Shown: piece by piece, positions 61,671 to 64,000 of the stretch
Numbering within the stretch: position 1 is the first letter of the stretch
Layout: every line of letters starts with the position of its first letter
Translations under genes and position numbers: made by a program
Notes under the pieces: generated by a model
Seen by the model: the letters and a program-made list of their open reading frames with translations, nothing else
The model's database searches: none
What the model was told of the DNA's origin: nothing
Assembly: GCA_041397725.1 (NCBI GenBank)
Contig: JAWKVZ010000007.1
Coordinates: 1-64,000 of the forward strand
DNA length: 64,000 nt
Reading direction: 5' to 3'
DNA from: JAGRKR01 sp041397725
GTDB taxonomy: Bacteria > Pseudomonadota > Alphaproteobacteria > Rhizobiales > Hyphomicrobiaceae

Positions 61671-61685
61671 TTAACGACCGATTAA
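61671..61685. promoter_or_regulatory. Candidate CtrA-binding box TTAA-N7-TTAA
   Basis: TTAA (61671-61674) and TTAA (61682-61685) are separated by exactly 7 nt; on the minus strand the second half continues as TTAAG, as in CtrA sites. It lies between xerC and the TraB/GumN gene, 65 nt before the latter's start. Confidence 0.52.
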
Positions 61686-61706
61686 AGGCGCATGCTGCGG
61701 CAGAGC

Positions 61707-62672
<966 letters not shown>

Positions 62673-62783
62673 GCCAACTCCCCTCGAATCACCGGCATGG
62701 TCGAGCTTCGAGGGCGAATGGTAAAGCGATGATGAAGATCCAGCCCCCCGACCCGTGGCACGGGCCGGGCCGCGGCCGCCCGA

Positions 62784-64000
62784 TCACCGCGACAGGATGG
62801 ACTTGGCCAAACGTCCGACCGACATCTTGCGCTTGCGGCTCTCCGCGTCCTGAAGGGCCTGGGCGATCTCCTTGACCCGCGAAGACTTCTTGCGCGTGAT
62901 GATCTCGGTCCGGAACTGGCCGGACAAGCGCACGCCGCAGTGGCTGCCCGAGATCCACACGACCTCACAGGCGACCGATGTGCGCTCCGGCCCCATGCTG
63001 AACGTGAGCACGAGGCTGTCGCCGATCGAAAGCCGGCTCGCGCCATCGGTGAATCTGTCGCCGCTGAACTCGAGCTTCGCGCCGGTCGACGAGCGATCGC
63101 AGATCATGCAGGCGATGTTCTGGCTGAGGCGCTCGTTCTTGAGCACGGCGGGGATGTGCGCGGCGACTCGCCTGGCGCGCCGCTTGTCCTTGCCGACCTC
63201 CTCGGTGTCGTCCTCGTCGTCTTCCACTTCCGGCTCGGCGGCGGTCGCCGACTGCTCGGCGGGCACCTCTTCCGACGGCGCGAGAGCCGTCTCGACCGGC
63301 ACTTCCGGCGTGACGTCCGCCTCGTCCGGCGTCGCGACTGCCACGGACCCGGTCACGGCCTGTCCGACGACGACAGGCTCGGCGACGGGCGACGCAATGC
63401 TCTCTGTAACGACTGGCTCGACCGCCTCGACGTGCGCGGGCACGACCTCCGCGACGGTAGCAATCTTCGGCGGCGCGACGACGCGCGCCACCGGCGCGCT
63501 CGCAGGCGTGTCGTTGACCTGACGCGGCTCGACCGCAGCTATCACGGCGGTGCCGGCCGTGCGCAGACCCTCGAGCTCGCGCTCTGCCTCCGCCAGACGG
63601 CGCAGCGCTTCGTCGCGCGCGGCCTCCGCCTGCAGGCGACCGCCCTGCTCCTGCTCGACGCGAACCTCCCAGCGCACCAGCTCCTTGCGGCGACCTTCGG
63701 TCTCCTGCTGAGCCTCGCGCTCGGTCTGCTCCTGCGCCGCCCGCAGGACGGCAAGCTCACGCTCCGCCTCGGCGGCCCGCTTCGTGGCTTCCTCGCAACG
63801 GGTCTCGGCATCACGGCGCGCCATCGCTGCCTGCTCGAGCTCTGCGGCGTGGCGCTTGTCGGGATCTCCGCTGGCGTTGGCGGCCTTCAGGGCCACCAGC
63901 TCGCGCTCGAACTCCGTCGCGCGACGCATGGCCTCGTTGTACTGCGTCTCCATCTCGTGGCGGGCGGTCTGCTCCTGCTCGACACGGACTTCCCAGCGCA
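62784..64000 (-). CDS. Coiled-coil PilZ domain protein (5' end outside window)
   Basis: At least 405 residues; the frame is open through the right edge, with in-frame codons continuing the coiled coil upstream of a formal ATG at 63953, so the N terminus lies beyond 64000. The N-terminal part is a Glu/Arg-rich coiled coil in which a unit beginning RWEVRVEQEQ occurs at the edge and again about 115 residues later. A Pro/Val/Ala-rich linker follows. The C-terminal PilZ domain has the c-di-GMP motif KRRARR and the DRSSTG (DxSxxG) loop. It probably links c-di-GMP to an envelope or motility structure. Confidence 0.85.
   Translation of the reverse strand, partial: RWEVRVEQEQTARHEMETQYNEAMRRATEFERELVALKAANASGDPDKRHAAELEQAAMARRDAETRCEEATKRAAEAERELAVLRAAQEQTEREAQQETEGRRKELVRWEVRVEQEQGGRLQAEAARDEALRRLAEAERELEGLRTAGTAVIAAVEPRQVNDTPASAPVARVVAPPKIATVAEVVPAHVEAVEPVVTESIASPVAEPVVVGQAVTGSVAVATPDEADVTPEVPVETALAPSEEVPAEQSATAAEPEVEDDEDDTEEVGKDKRRARRVAAHIPAVLKNERLSQNIACMICDRSSTGAKLEFSGDRFTDGASRLSIGDSLVLTFSMGPERTSVACEVVWISGSHCGVRLSGQFRTEIITRKKSSRVKEIAQALQDAESRKRKMSVGRLAKSILSR

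Overview
The window looks like GC-rich chromosomal DNA (about two thirds G+C by eye, not counted) from an alphaproteobacterium, probably of the Hyphomicrobiales. This is inferred from the split F1 operon atpH-A-G-D-C without F0 genes, the envC-ctpA-rppH block, the adenosyltransferase/EtfBA/hydroxybutyryl-CoA dehydrogenase block, the CtrA-type TTAA-N7-TTAA boxes, a phasin gene and the XerC type. No species is claimed.

Layout. 1-645: end of a decayed integrated element, with an integrase remnant running into the 3' end of tRNA-Gly(GCC). 849-5759: small housekeeping genes (YbaK-type deacylase, thioredoxin-TPR chaperone, Lon-N protein, Trm112-like) and a large DUF3604 protein. 5826-11400 (minus): a ComA-family protein, 3-hydroxyacyl-CoA dehydrogenase, EtfA/EtfB, rhomboid protease, cobalamin adenosyltransferase and a twin-membrane-span protein. 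11627-15785 (plus): EnvC-like factor, CtpA protease and two tandem RppH-like Nudix enzymes. 15865-21134 (minus): F1 ATP synthase operon carrying an extra zinc-ribbon-like gene between atpD and atpC. 21571-28368 (plus): YHS-like protein, GST, then ffh-rpsP-rimM-(adenylate cyclase)-trmD-rplS.

28412-35622 is the most unusual metabolic block. Two class III CoA-transferases, two CitE-type lyases and an HMG-CoA-lyase-like protein lacking the usual catalytic cysteine lie on the minus strand. They are divergent from a ketopantoate-reductase-like dehydrogenase and a second ComA-family protein. Sulfopyruvate-decarboxylase-like ComD/ComE subunits occur about 8 kb further on (43599-44735) with an unrecognised partner gene. 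Together these suggest an uncharacterised pathway for a branched or sulfonated C3-C5 acid; this is inference.

35650-42736: a CYTH protein divergent from polyphosphate kinase 2, then two GMC oxidoreductases with a ferredoxin-like four-cysteine motif. The second is fused to an alpha/beta hydrolase whose apparent nucleophile is cysteine. 44816-50682: leuB, DUF4337, gpmA, dapB, ppa, a GNAT enzyme and a phasin whose promoter carries a PhaR-like palindrome. 50811-64000: Pif1/RecD-like helicase, secreted hydrolase, two-component system, second histidine kinase, peptidoglycan-binding protein, luciferase-like oxidoreductase, TraB/GumN protein, XerC and a coiled-coil PilZ protein cut by the right edge. 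Three candidate CtrA boxes precede cell-envelope or extracytoplasmic genes.
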